NCBI RefSeq assembly: GCF_964355755.1
Contig: NC_092672.1
Coordinates: forward strand, 19,714,501-19,778,500
Source of the DNA: Antedon mediterranea
Taxonomy: Eukaryota; Echinodermata; Crinoidea; Comatulida; Antedonidae
Length of the DNA stretch: 64,000 nt
Reading direction: 5' to 3'
The notes beneath the pieces were generated by a model. That model searched no databases, was not told the origin of the DNA, and worked only from the letters and a program-made list of their open reading frames with translations. Shown piece by piece: positions 1 to 9,345 of this stretch. Within the stretch, counting starts at the first letter, position 1, and each line of letters opens with the position of its first letter. Both the position numbers and the translations under genes were made by a program.

Positions 1-1
1 G

Positions 2-223
2 AATACGTACATGTGTGACGTTTCAACTTGTTTTTAACAAGTCAGGCAATGACTATTTGTAATTTGTAATAGTCTGTGATTTTCCGAAGTTCTTTGCCTT
101 TTTAGGGGGCGCTAATCTACAACTAGCAAAGCTACAGTACTCCTAGCAACTACTAACATATCTAGTCAGTTGCCAGATGAAGACTTATTAAAAACAAGTT
201 GAAACGTTGCACATGTACGTATT
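2..223. mobile_element. MITE-like element with 36-bp terminal inverted repeats
   Basis: Positions 2-37 and 188-223 are inverted copies of each other over 36 bp with two mismatches (outer end AATACGTACATGTG). The ~150 bp between them have no open frame. The shape is that of a short non-autonomous DNA transposon. A target duplication cannot be tested because the window starts one base before the left end. The superfamily is unknown. Confidence 0.7.
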
Positions 224-930
224 ATTTTTAAACAATCTACTGACTTAAAGAAGGGCTAGACAGATGGAATTAGTAAATTAACCAGCCATGTGTGGGCAAC
301 CATTTCATTCCATGTTTTAATACCCTATGAATAACTGTGACAAGTGTTAGAATGTTCACTTTAGGTCTACTAAAGTAGGCCTACTACAGTATCATGACAG
401 AGAGAATATCAACAGCATTTTCCTTTACCTTTTTGAAACGACATGCTGGTTTCTTTTTAACTTGTGGTGGAATGCATCTAGGCCTAGATTTAGTAATAAT
501 CTGAAAAAAATAGCGAAATGCTAAATTTTTACAAACAAATTTTTATGAACATATAACCACTTGTGACCTAGCCTAGGCCTAGCTAGGAATTTAAATGGTT
601 ATTTGGCCCTATATACTACTATTATAGCCTAGACAGGCCTGCCTACAGTACTAAGTACTAGGAACAGCTAGGCTAGGCTTTTGCAGAAAAGTGTAGTCGG
701 TCTGATTTGATTTGAGTTGATTAGAAAATCATCATAAAAGATTTTGCAGGATAGCCCAAAAAGCTTAGGCCTAAATAAACATTCATCCCTTATAGTACCA
801 AACAAATATTGACCACAACCAGCAATCAGCAATGCTCCATACCGAACACCCGATTTTATCGGAACCAAAATAAAACGTTATCGATTTTACCATATCAAAC
901 ATAAAACTACCGCATTGGGCCCTGTGCTAA
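224..930. other. No gene seen; AT-rich spacer
   Basis: The stretch is AT-rich with several short AGGCCTA/CTAGGC runs. Only short frames without recognisable protein are present. No splice-flanked coding segment, RNA gene or repeat boundary was recognised. Confidence 0.5.
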
Positions 931-1070
931 TACGATCGGGCCCAGCAAATGAGACGATAGAGACCAAACTGGTTCCTAACACATGAGACGATCAGGCCAA
1001 CGCATGAGACGATCGGGCCAACGCATGAGACGATCGGGACCACATTTTCTGGGCCCAAGACGATCGGGCA
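931..1070. repeat. Degenerate ~21-bp tandem words (GAGACGATCGGGCC)
   Basis: The core ACGATCGGGCC recurs about six times. The best-ordered part is three successive ~21-bp units of the form GAGACGATCGGGCCAACGCA (about 983-1045). The words are GC-rich within an AT-rich region. Their style matches the word-built ends of foldback elements elsewhere in the window, but no inverted partner arm was found, so this may be a solo arm or an independent microsatellite. Confidence 0.6.
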
Positions 1071-1158
1071 GCAAATAAAAACATTTTACTGTGATAACCG
1101 GCCTAGACTTAGGTTAGGCCTAATATCCCATATAGTAATACTGTAATACGATTTCGAT

Positions 1159-2257
1159 CCAAGTCGGCCCTAAACCGTCTCGGCCAAAGTCAAGTCGGCC
1201 CCAAGTAAACCCCAAGTCAAGTCGGCCCCCCGTCAAGTTGGCCTCAAGTCAACTCGGCCTCAAGTCAACTCGGCCTCAAGTCAACTCGGCCTCACGTCAA
1301 CTCAGCCAAAAAATAATCGGTCAACTCGGCCCCATTAAAGTATGGAACGCAAAAAGTGCAAATGAAGGGGATTGATAAAATAATATTTCTTCACAATTTT
1401 TTAACTATGAATAATTCTGACTTTTAATGAATATTAATATTTAGAGAATAATATATTTAGCAAAAAAAATAGGAATGATTTCACCAACTTTCCTTTATTT
1501 ACGTTTAATAAAATTTCAAATTGCACAATTGAAAACAATTCGTAGCTGCGCCTCCCTGTGCGTTTGGCAGCTTTTTCGATATCTACAACTGCTATGTGTT
1601 TTCGCTGACCGGGGGTCGGGGGATTCCCCTTTTTTAAAAACGCAAAGCATGGACAAAAACGATGTACGATCATTTTTTCTATGGCCAAATGTGATGGAAC
1701 GTAGGCCTCCGTCTTCGATTTACTAAATCATAAATGCAATAGGCCTACCTGCACATGTTTTTGTAACACGCGGGTACTTCTATTCATATCGGCAATGAGT
1801 TCACAGGGAAAAATTTCATTTGAAAATTTTGTTTAGCAAAATTGCTAATCAAACTGATTTTTTACTAATTAGTCAAGAAAGATAGTTTTGTATTGTATTT
1901 TTTGCTACACAATTGTAGAAATGTGTAGCAAAAAGGTTGTTTTGTATAGCTTTTTGCTATGCTACACTGGCGAAATTATTCCCTGGTTCATTTTTTTATA
2001 TGATATTATTATATTATATTTTTTATTTCTTCATTTTTTAGAGTGGATAGGCCTAGGCCTAGTAATAATCATAATAACATTAAGTACTTTTTGCGTTCCA
2101 TACTTTAATATTGTGGCCGAGTTGCAGTTGACCGATTAGTTTTTGGCCGAGTTGATGTGAGGCCGAGTTGACTTGAGGCCGAGTTGACTTGGGGCCGACT
2201 TGACGTGGGGCCGACTTGACTTTGGCCGAGACGGTTGGGGCCGACTTGACCTGCACC
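1159..2257. mobile_element. Foldback element with word-built inverted ends (TCAAGTCGGCC family)
   Basis: The left arm (1159-1358) and right arm (2084-2250) are inverted copies. Each starts with repeated ~14-bp words (TCAAGTCGGCC, then TCAACTCGGCC), passes through a unique CCGTCTCGGCC word and ends internally with ATTAAAGTATGGAACGC. The ~725-bp interior is AT-rich and holds only short, unconvincing frames. Known comparison: foldback elements such as sea urchin TU have outer inverted-repeat domains made of ~15-bp tandem repeats. The two outer tips differ (right tip CTGCACCC) and no clean target duplication is visible, so the exact limits are uncertain. Confidence 0.75.
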
Positions 2258-3078
2258 CAATAATACCCTACCCAGGCCTACCTACCTAGCCTAGGCTACT
2301 AGCTAGGCTATATAGCCTACTAGGCTAGGAGTATAGAGGCTAGGCCTACTAGGCTAGCCTGGATAAACAATGCAAGCAAGCCTGACGTTCCATACTAAAT
2401 ACATGCGGCCGAACTCGTTGGCGGCCGAACACGACGGTATTCCTACATGGTGGTGGCACAAAAAAGTTTTCAGGAATTATGACTGTTAGTGTTGACATAT
2501 TTTGAACTTTAGTTCCCGGTAATATTTTACATATTTTATGGTAAAGTTAAGCTATCAGTGACTTTTGTAAAGGATAACAATAGGCCATTCCAACAATACA
2601 GGTGCCTAAGCCTACTAATAATTATTAAGCTAATAAGACAAGAATGATTTTAGCCTTAGGCTACTATAGTAAGCTGTGTAGTAAGTACTGTATGTAGGCT
2701 AAAGTTAAGCCCCCGATCCGGCCTCACTATGGCCTAGCTAGCTGAGATTTAGGTACCTGTCTTTCTGTAACAGCAGTCTATCACAGCTTTTCCGACTGGC
2801 GAGGTATGCAAGACTTGATAATTTTAAGATTGAATGCCTACAACTTAAGCAATAAATCTGTTTAATATCTTGGTAGCAAAAATGATACATTAGTTACTAT
2901 ACAGTGTGTGCCGCAATATTTTGGTATGACCCACTATACGACAAGATTACATGGTTTTGTATATATTTTGTTCTCTAATTTTTTTAATTCCACAATTTTT
3001 CCAGTCATCATCTTAATTTTGTAAAGCTCGGTTTAATACCTTTAGCAGAGGCATCATTTTTTACATTTGTTTCTTGAA
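2258..3078. other. No gene; CTAGGC low-complexity tract and a foldback remnant
   Basis: From about 2270 to 2370 there is a dense run of TAGGCCTA/CTAGGC words. At about 2384-2430 the sequence GTTCCATACT followed by GGCCGAACTCGTT resembles the inner junction of the foldback at 1159-2257, with a different word, and may be a remnant of a related family. The rest is unannotated AT-rich DNA. Confidence 0.45.
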
Positions 3079-3088
3079 GGTATTTGTA

Positions 3089-4173
3089 GGGTGTCACGAA
3101 AGCTCAGACCACGAAAGCTCAGACCCCCTAAGACCTAAGATCACGAAAGCTAAGACCCAACACCTAAGATTACAAATACTAAGATATACTACAGCTTAAA
3201 AACAATGCTTGTTTATCCATACATAATTTTAAACACAGTAGGTTTCATTTATTACCATAAATATAATTTAATACTACCGCAAAACATAGATAAACTCACA
3301 TTATTTTCGCCCGTTGAGTAAATGTATATTTTTTCTTTACAACAAACAAACTTGACGGGTTGTTTGTTGGTATATATTTACTCCATTGTGTTGGTTCAGA
3401 GGATGTTTTTCTTACGCACCTGCCTTTCTTGTATTTTGACTCCAAATTTGTTGACTAACTTTATCCTGAACACCACACTTTAAAATTAGGACTTATAAGT
3501 ACTTTCAGAAGGAGAAACACATAATAACAAATAAATAAATCCTTTAAATTGATGATTTTACAGATGTGTTTCTTTGTATACTGTAATGACAATGTAACTC
3601 CTCGAGCTCCCCATGCTCAATGTTTTTGTTTCTATGGAGCGCCAAAAGAGCAACAATAATAGTACAAGTATAAAAACAGAAAGAAAACGAAACAAAAAAC
3701 TTATCATGATTTTTAAATTAAAATTTATTTGCCAGTATTTATTTCTTCGTACTTGCATGATTATACTATTATCATTACAATTTTAATTTTACATTGTTCC
3801 ATCCACACTGTAGATGGACTCCACAGAGTTTTCAGCCCTCTATATAATTTTTGCTCTTTTGACGTTCCATAGAAACAAAAACATTGAACATGGCCCATGG
3901 GGTAGGCCTACTGTACTGTAGGCTAGTCATTTTGTGTGCGAGAAAAACGTCTGTAAAATCATCAATTTAAAAATGTATTTGTTACTTTTTATGTGATTCT
4001 TTTTCATGAAAGTGCCAATTCTAAGGTGTGGTATTCAGAATAAATGTTGGGAGTTAAAATACAAGGCAGGTGCGAAAGATAAATATTTGTAATCTTAGGT
4101 GTTGGGTCTTAGCTTTCGTGATCTTAGGTCTTAGGGGGTCTGGGCTTTCGTGGTCTGAGCTTTCGTGACACCC
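3089..4173. mobile_element. Foldback family FB-A, copy 1 (1085 bp)
   Basis: Begins GGGTGTCACGAAAGCTC and ends with its complement GCTTTCGTGACACCC. The outer ~90 bp of each end are built of CACGAAAGCTCAGAC words alternating with CCTAAGA words. A ~230-bp AT-rich segment in the left half is not mirrored. Inward of it the arms stay mutually inverted but diverged (about 3415-3660 against 3845-4074), so most of the element can fold on itself. It is flanked by a 10-bp direct repeat, GGTATTTGTA, at 3079-3088 and 4174-4183, read as a target-site duplication. No transposase is encoded; the short minus-strand frame at 3558-3758 recurs in every copy but looks non-coding. The 10-bp duplication suggests Mutator-like (MULE) mobilisation, by inference. 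Confidence 0.9.
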
Positions 4174-4183
4174 GGTATTTGTA

Positions 4184-4953
4184 TCATGAACACATTCTCT
4201 ACGTTACCAAACTGTTCCAAGCCAAACACACACCATTTAACAAACGACTGACACAAAAAATCTATGAGCGTAGTCAGCCTAGACGAGTACTAAGTCTTAC
4301 CATTTGCCTCTTTTTTCATTTAAGGTAAAGATTAATAAGATAATAAATTAGTAACTTCTATCATAATTAATTATGGAAAACTACAGGGATATTGTAAATT
4401 AGAAATGTGAAGTATGAATATATTCACTGTGATGTAACACATACACATCTATCAGGCACACACTGCAGAATAAGAGTAATTTTCAGAATAATCATAATAA
4501 TTAATAGGTCTTGATAGTAGAGTAGAGGGAGGCCATTGCCCCTGTATCCGCCCTCTGTTGATCTTGCATTCACCTGCATCATGGTTTTTCAAGGTTAAAC
4601 AAACTTCCTGTTGAAATACTGACTGTTCTATTTAACTCAGTTCAACCTTGTTTTAACAATAGTCAATCTTTCAATTCATGACATTTTCTCACTACAACTC
4701 AAACATTCATTATTTGCATACTAATAAATTGCATTAGTGCCAAGCCATAATAACATCAATTTCCATAGACAGCTGCCAATACTGTAAACTATTTTATTTT
4801 GCAGGTTCCTAACTGGGCAGCAGTGCCTCTTGTGGTTGTTACCTTACCACAAAGGCAGAAATAGCAAAGCATTGAAGAAGACTGCTCATAAAAGTGCGCC
4901 AAGGAAATGTCAGACAACATAGTACGGTATGTTTTTGCTATAGGCCTACAGTA
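4184..4953. other. No gene; region related to the flank of the 72-bp array
   Basis: AT-rich spacer. Positions about 4620-4880 resemble 50200-50400, the sequence leading into the 72-bp minisatellite, including TTGTGGTTGTTACCTT and GGCAGAAATAGCAAAGCA. This single diverged unit may be an unexpanded relative of that array. Nothing else was recognised. Confidence 0.45.
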
Positions 4954-5090
4954 TACAGTACAGATAATAAATACTGCAACATTTGGACGCGTAGACTACG
5001 TTTCGTACGCGTGGCCACTTCGTAGGTTTCGCATGGCGTAATCTACGCAAGCTAACATGCTACGCGTAGTCTACGCGTAGCCTACGAAGG
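4954..5090. repeat. Left arm of a large inverted repeat (CTACGCGTAG words)
   Basis: Starts TACAGTACAGATAA..CTGCAACATTTG and continues into degenerate, mostly palindromic words (ACGCGTAG, CTACGCGTAGCCTACG). Its inverted partner is at 11081-11214. The arms enclose ~6.0 kb that includes the complete LINE, which suggests a foldback element of ~2 kb into which the LINE later inserted. No target duplication is evident outside the arms. Confidence 0.7.
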
Positions 5091-5335
5091 GAGAGCTAGG
5101 AGGGGAAATCCCAATGTTCAGATTATTGTGTACTGTGCTACATGCACCACACGGAATTAGTTAACGAATTTGAATACTAGTTTTCATCAAATTTAAAATG
5201 CGAGTTAATTACTGTGAAGTAATAATAAATGTATTAATATTAGTATTAATTACTTTCTTTCTTTCTTTCTTTATTTACCCATAAATATAAATGATAAACA
5301 TTGTAATATACAAATAATAATAATTATATCAAGGG

Positions 5336-5377
5336 AAGGGCTAAAAAATAGTTAAAACTAATCAAGTTCAGCCCCTA
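5336..5377 (-). other. 3' UTR stem-loop of the LINE
   Basis: On the minus strand GGGGCTGAA pairs with TTTAGCCCT across a ~24-nt loop that holds a second inverted pair (TTAGT/ACTAA). In the fragment at 12783-12821 the same stem reads GGGGCTAAA/TTTAGCCCC. The two positions that differ remain paired as G-U wobbles here and as Watson-Crick pairs there. For some LINEs the RT recognises a 3' stem-loop of its own RNA; that role is inferred here. Confidence 0.6.
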
Positions 5378-5525
5378 AACATTGAAATATAAATAGTTAT
5401 ATAAATAAATTAGGGCTACTTGTCTAAAATAAAATTAATATACATTAACATTTTTTTTTTTTTTTTAAATACACTTTCTCTCAAATATATACAATATAAT
5501 TCTCTTATAAAATAAATAAATATCA

Positions 5526-8486
5526 CTATACAAACAAATAGTATGTTTTCATTTCTTTTTTGAATTTGCTTTTTGTTAGAAACCTTAAATCATCCGGGAT
5601 TTCATTCCAGAGCTTTGCACCAGAATACTTGATGGAATGTTGTCCTATGTTTGTTCTATATTTTGGTACATACAACTTTTCTCTAGTCTGAGACCTTGAT
5701 GAATAACGAAAATTAATATACAAAAAATATTTAGGAGTTGTATCTGGAAATTTACCATGTAAACTATCATGAACAAATAAAGTAATTAAATACTGATGCT
5801 GCTGATAAATATTTAAAATTTTAAGTTCTTTGAATAATAATGATGTTGGTGCTAGTCTATCAGAATAAGTCAATGTGCGTATAATACGTTTTTGTGTTAA
5901 ATATACTGGTTTTAAATGAGTTTTATAAGTGTTACCCCAAGCTTCTAATGCAAATGAAATATGAGGCAAAATAAAACAATTATATAAAAGCACCAAAATT
6001 GATTGGGGTACAACATATTTAAGTTTGTACAATAAACCAGCCTTAGAACTAATAATTTTATTAACCTTATTAGAATGCACTTTCCATGTAAGTCTATTAT
6101 CTATATCTACCCCAATGTAAGTTGTAGCTTCAACTTCATCTAATTTTGATTCCTTTATGTATATATCCCCCTTTACTTCAATTATTGTATGCTGATTACG
6201 AAATATAATATAATTTGTCTTTTTAGAATTAATTGTCAACTTATTAACATCACACCAATCTACTATATGTTTCAACTGCTCATTTACATTTGTTAGGTCA
6301 ACAATTTCATGTGGATTAAAAGAACAAAATAAACTAGTATCATCTGCAAATAATCGTGTATCAAAAAAGTCAGAAGAGTTTACAATATCATTTACATAAA
6401 TAAGAAACAATGTAGGTCCTAAGACCGACCCTTGTGGTACTCCACAAGTTATTGAATTCTCATTAGACTCTATTCCATTTACACTGATACATTGCTTCCT
6501 ATTATATAAATAATTTTTAAATAAAGCTAATGGCAACCCTCTTATCCCATATGCACTTAACTTATCCAGTAGTATTTGATGATTGACTGTATCGAATGCT
6601 TTCTTTAGATCTAAAAATATTCCAACAACTATGTTTCCCTTATCTAATTTCTCAGACAAATTTTGTACTAACTCAATAATAGCAAGTTTTGTGCTGTACC
6701 CTTCTCTAAATCCATACTGTTGATGATATAATAAATCAAATTTACTTAAATAACATAAAAGTTGCTTATTTATAATTTTCTCAAATACTTTACTAAATTG
6801 TGGCAATACAGATATTGGTCTGTAATTCCCTGGATCTGATGGCAGACCCTTTTTAAATAATGGAAATACCTTTGCTTTTTTTAAGTCATCAGGGAAGATC
6901 CCTGTAGATAGTGACAAATTAATTATATACGTAAAAGGTCTAGATATATAATCTGCTGCATATATAATTAATTTAGGATTAATTTGGTCCAAGCCTACAG
7001 CTTTATTCTTATCTAAACCCTTTAAGATATCATTTACTTCTTCATCAACAACATAATTGAAAAATAATGAATTCTGGGGTACAGTTGATAAATATATATT
7101 ATGATTTACATTTGTGTTATCAATACATTCTTCTGCAAGATTTTTTCCAATTGAAACAAAATAATCGTTAAAACCATTAATTATTGCTGTTTGATTAGTT
7201 TCTATATTAACATTGCCATCACATGATTTAATTTCTAATTTATTAGGTAATTTCATTTTCTTCTTACCTCTTCCTAAAATATCATTAATAATTTCCCATA
7301 TTTTATTTGTGTTACCACACTTTTCTTCAAATTGATCTGAGTAATATTTCTGTTTTGCTGTTCTTAAGGTGTTTGTAAGACAATTTCGATATCGTTTATA
7401 CTTTGCTAACATATCTACATTGTAATTACTTTTTATTACCTTTGAAAATAACCTATGTTTATGCTTAATTGATTTTTTTATACTAGAATTAATCCATGGT
7501 TTCTTTAGTTTCTTTCTTGGGTTAACAGTTTTTAAAACTAATGGTGCATGTTTATTACAAACTTCTAGAAATAACCTTTTAAACTCTGTGTAAGCAGAAT
7601 TTACCTCTTGACTATCAAATACTTCAGACCAATTTACATTCATAAGATCATGTTGGAAGTGTTGGATATTAAACTTGGAAAATTTTCTAAATTTGATTTG
7701 ATCAGTCTGTTGGAAGTAGTCATTAAAGTTCTCTAACATACAAAAAGTAGCCAAATGGTCTGATATATCTAATTCTATGGTTCCTGAAGTTAAAAATCTA
7801 GAATGGATATTTGTATATACATGATCAATTGTTGTTCTTGAACTACTGGTTATTCGTGTATATACATTAATAAGTTGTATAAAGTTTAAGCAAGACAAGC
7901 TATTTTTTAGACTTAAAGCATCTGCAGCATTTAAATTACTGGCATTAATATTAAAATCCCCAATTAATATGCATTCAGTACCTTGTTGTTTAATATTTGC
8001 AAGTGACAATTCTAGGCTTTCAATAAATTCCTCAACGTTTGTATTTGGTTGCCTATATAAAACTCCAACTATGAGGGATTTATTTTGACCAACATCTATT
8101 TCCAGCCATAAAGACTCAGAATGATGTACATTATAATCAATAGCCGTATAATTAATTGAATCATGTATGTACGCTCCTACTCCACCTCCTCTTTGATTAA
8201 TACGACATTTAGTTTCCAACGAGTAATTATTCATTTTAAACAAATCCTTGTTTGTAACTTGCCACACTTCCGACAAGGCTATAATTTTAAATTTACTTTG
8301 AACCAATTCCTCATAAAATAATTTAAATTCTTCAAAGTTCTTGTTAAGCGATCTAATATTAATGTGAGATACTGAAAACACTGATTGAGATTTATTATCA
8401 AAAAAATTACAAAATTCAGATGACGAATATGTCTTACAGCTATTATGTAATTGATAATCTAGATTTTGGTTAGCCATTAAAACCAT
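5526..8486 (-). CDS. LINE ORF2: APE endonuclease plus reverse transcriptase (986 aa)
   Basis: The protein would nick target DNA and reverse-transcribe the element RNA onto the nick (target-primed reverse transcription). Residues ~40-250 form the APE-like endonuclease: INIRSL, IIALSEVW (catalytic Glu), GDFNIN, TTIDHVYT and ISDH. The RT follows (~480-740) with KAVGLDQI, NYRPISVLP, QYGFREGYST, FLDLKKAFDTVNH, GVPQGSVLGPTLF and the catalytic FADDTS. The thumb and C-terminal part contains TYIGVDID and, near the end, GAKLWNEIPDDLR, typical of CR1/L2-like ORF2 tails. The ATG at 8486 lies 39 bp after the ORF1 stop; a second ATG is in frame three codons later. The ORF has no stop or frameshift and has a usual length, so it may be functional. 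Confidence 0.93.
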   Translation of the reverse strand: MVLMANQNLDYQLHNSCKTYSSSEFCNFFDNKSQSVFSVSHINIRSLNKNFEEFKLFYEELVQSKFKIIALSEVWQVTNKDLFKMNNYSLETKCRINQRGGGVGAYIHDSINYTAIDYNVHHSESLWLEIDVGQNKSLIVGVLYRQPNTNVEEFIESLELSLANIKQQGTECILIGDFNINASNLNAADALSLKNSLSCLNFIQLINVYTRITSSSRTTIDHVYTNIHSRFLTSGTIELDISDHLATFCMLENFNDYFQQTDQIKFRKFSKFNIQHFQHDLMNVNWSEVFDSQEVNSAYTEFKRLFLEVCNKHAPLVLKTVNPRKKLKKPWINSSIKKSIKHKHRLFSKVIKSNYNVDMLAKYKRYRNCLTNTLRTAKQKYYSDQFEEKCGNTNKIWEIINDILGRGKKKMKLPNKLEIKSCDGNVNIETNQTAIINGFNDYFVSIGKNLAEECIDNTNVNHNIYLSTVPQNSLFFNYVVDEEVNDILKGLDKNKAVGLDQINPKLIIYAADYISRPFTYIINLSLSTGIFPDDLKKAKVFPLFKKGLPSDPGNYRPISVLPQFSKVFEKIINKQLLCYLSKFDLLYHQQYGFREGYSTKLAIIELVQNLSEKLDKGNIVVGIFLDLKKAFDTVNHQILLDKLSAYGIRGLPLALFKNYLYNRKQCISVNGIESNENSITCGVPQGSVLGPTLFLIYVNDIVNSSDFFDTRLFADDTSLFCSFNPHEIVDLTNVNEQLKHIVDWCDVNKLTINSKKTNYIIFRNQHTIIEVKGDIYIKESKLDEVEATTYIGVDIDNRLTWKVHSNKVNKIISSKAGLLYKLKYVVPQSILVLLYNCFILPHISFALEAWGNTYKTHLKPVYLTQKRIIRTLTYSDRLAPTSLLFKELKILNIYQQHQYLITLFVHDSLHGKFPDTTPKYFLYINFRYSSRSQTREKLYVPKYRTNIGQHSIKYSGAKLWNEIPDDLRFLTKSKFKKEMKTYYLFV

Positions 8487-8525
8487 ATAAATAAATATTT
8501 AAGTACAGAAAAACTATTAGCATTA

Positions 8526-9332
8526 TTATACAATTTTACCAATATCATCTTCACTATTAATAACAATCAACATTGAACCCTGTTGTTTGCGTACATAGAT
8601 GCGCCCATTGTATGTCCACAAATACTTATAGTTCTTTGTCTTCCTTATATCGTTTATTTTTCCCATAAGACTACGTTTCTTTTGAGTTAAGTTTTCATTA
8701 ACATATATGTGGTTTTTACCTGTGTATCCAAGCATATCAGTAGTTGTATTCCTAATCTTTTTCCTGTCATTATATACTTGATCACGCTTCTTTCTGCTGC
8801 AAAATTTGACAATTATTGGTCTGTCTATTCTATCTCGATTACCAATCCTATGTGACGCCTCGATGTCCTCTTTTTTTATACTACTGTCGATTTCCTTTAG
8901 AACTTTCAGTGCAATATCTTCAGTATTTTCATTTGCAATTTGTGATATACCTCTTATTTCAATATTCTCTCGTCTGCTATACTGATTCTGTTCATCCTGC
9001 TCTTTCTCTAATTTCTCCACTCTTCTCGTAAGATCTTCGTTATCTTCTTTCAGTTGTTTATTTTCTTGCTCAATGCTTTTCATCTTAACACAGTTTTCTT
9101 CAATTAGTTTGTTAAAGAATTCCATGGACGATTTGATTTCCCTCATATTTTCTAAGAGACTGGGTATAAACTTGACTTGGTCTTTTATATCAGATAGTTG
9201 TTTCAAAACTGCATCTGTTGGAACATCATCTGCCGAGTCTTCATCTCCAACTATTTCCTTTTCCTTTAACGGTCTTAGGTCTAGGCATCCTTGTTTGTTG
9301 TATAGCCTATTCCCACGTGTACTCTTGCTCAC
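8526..9332 (-). CDS. LINE ORF1: coiled-coil nucleic-acid-binding protein (268 aa)
   Basis: The likely role is RNA binding and chaperoning of the LINE ribonucleoprotein. Residues ~45-115 are a heptad-rich coiled coil (IEQENKQLKEDNEDLTRRVE). Then comes QYSRRENIEIRGI, the signature at the start of the RRM-like domain of L1-type and related ORF1 proteins, followed by SHRIG and RPIIVKF. The basic C-terminus (YVNENLTQKKR..YKYLWTYNGRIYVRK) resembles the FP-protein C-terminal domain found in many invertebrate LINE ORF1s. Oddity: the codon at the expected start (9332-9330) is GTG, and an in-frame TAG lies four codons upstream, so there is no ATG at the N-terminus; the first in-frame ATG (NMREIK) is about 60 codons in. 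This is probably an A-to-G mutation of the original ATG. Confidence 0.85.
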   Translation of the reverse strand: MSKSTRGNRLYNKQGCLDLRPLKEKEIVGDEDSADDVPTDAVLKQLSDIKDQVKFIPSLLENMREIKSSMEFFNKLIEENCVKMKSIEQENKQLKEDNEDLTRRVEKLEKEQDEQNQYSRRENIEIRGISQIANENTEDIALKVLKEIDSSIKKEDIEASHRIGNRDRIDRPIIVKFCSRKKRDQVYNDRKKIRNTTTDMLGYTGKNHIYVNENLTQKKRSLMGKINDIRKTKNYKYLWTYNGRIYVRKQQGSMLIVINSEDDIGKIV

Positions 9333-9345
9333 CTCACTCAGCTAG

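Larger units (their letters stand above)
5253..9345 (-). mobile_element. Complete two-ORF non-LTR retrotransposon (CR1/L2-like LINE)
   Basis: Read on the minus strand: ORF1 (9332-8526), a ~40-bp spacer, ORF2 (8486-5526), then a ~260-bp 3' UTR ending in an AAAG microsatellite tail (5272-5253). A short-repeat tail instead of poly(A), and an APE-type endonuclease before the RT, fit the CR1/L2/Jockey side of the LINE tree; the clade is not settled by eye. Both frames are open to normal-looking ends, so the copy is recent. The 5' limit is uncertain and is set just upstream of ORF1. A second copy of the 3' UTR lies at 12713-12862. Confidence 0.85.

Noticed and set aside
931-1345. CRISPR-like array
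   Set aside because: Eukaryotic context, no unique spacers of constant length; the words are degenerate tandem repeats with an inverted partner.
3558-3758. 66-aa minus-strand frame repeated in all three FB-A copies
   Set aside because: Conserved only because the element is young; copy 3 changes the frame by deletion and the peptide is low-complexity.
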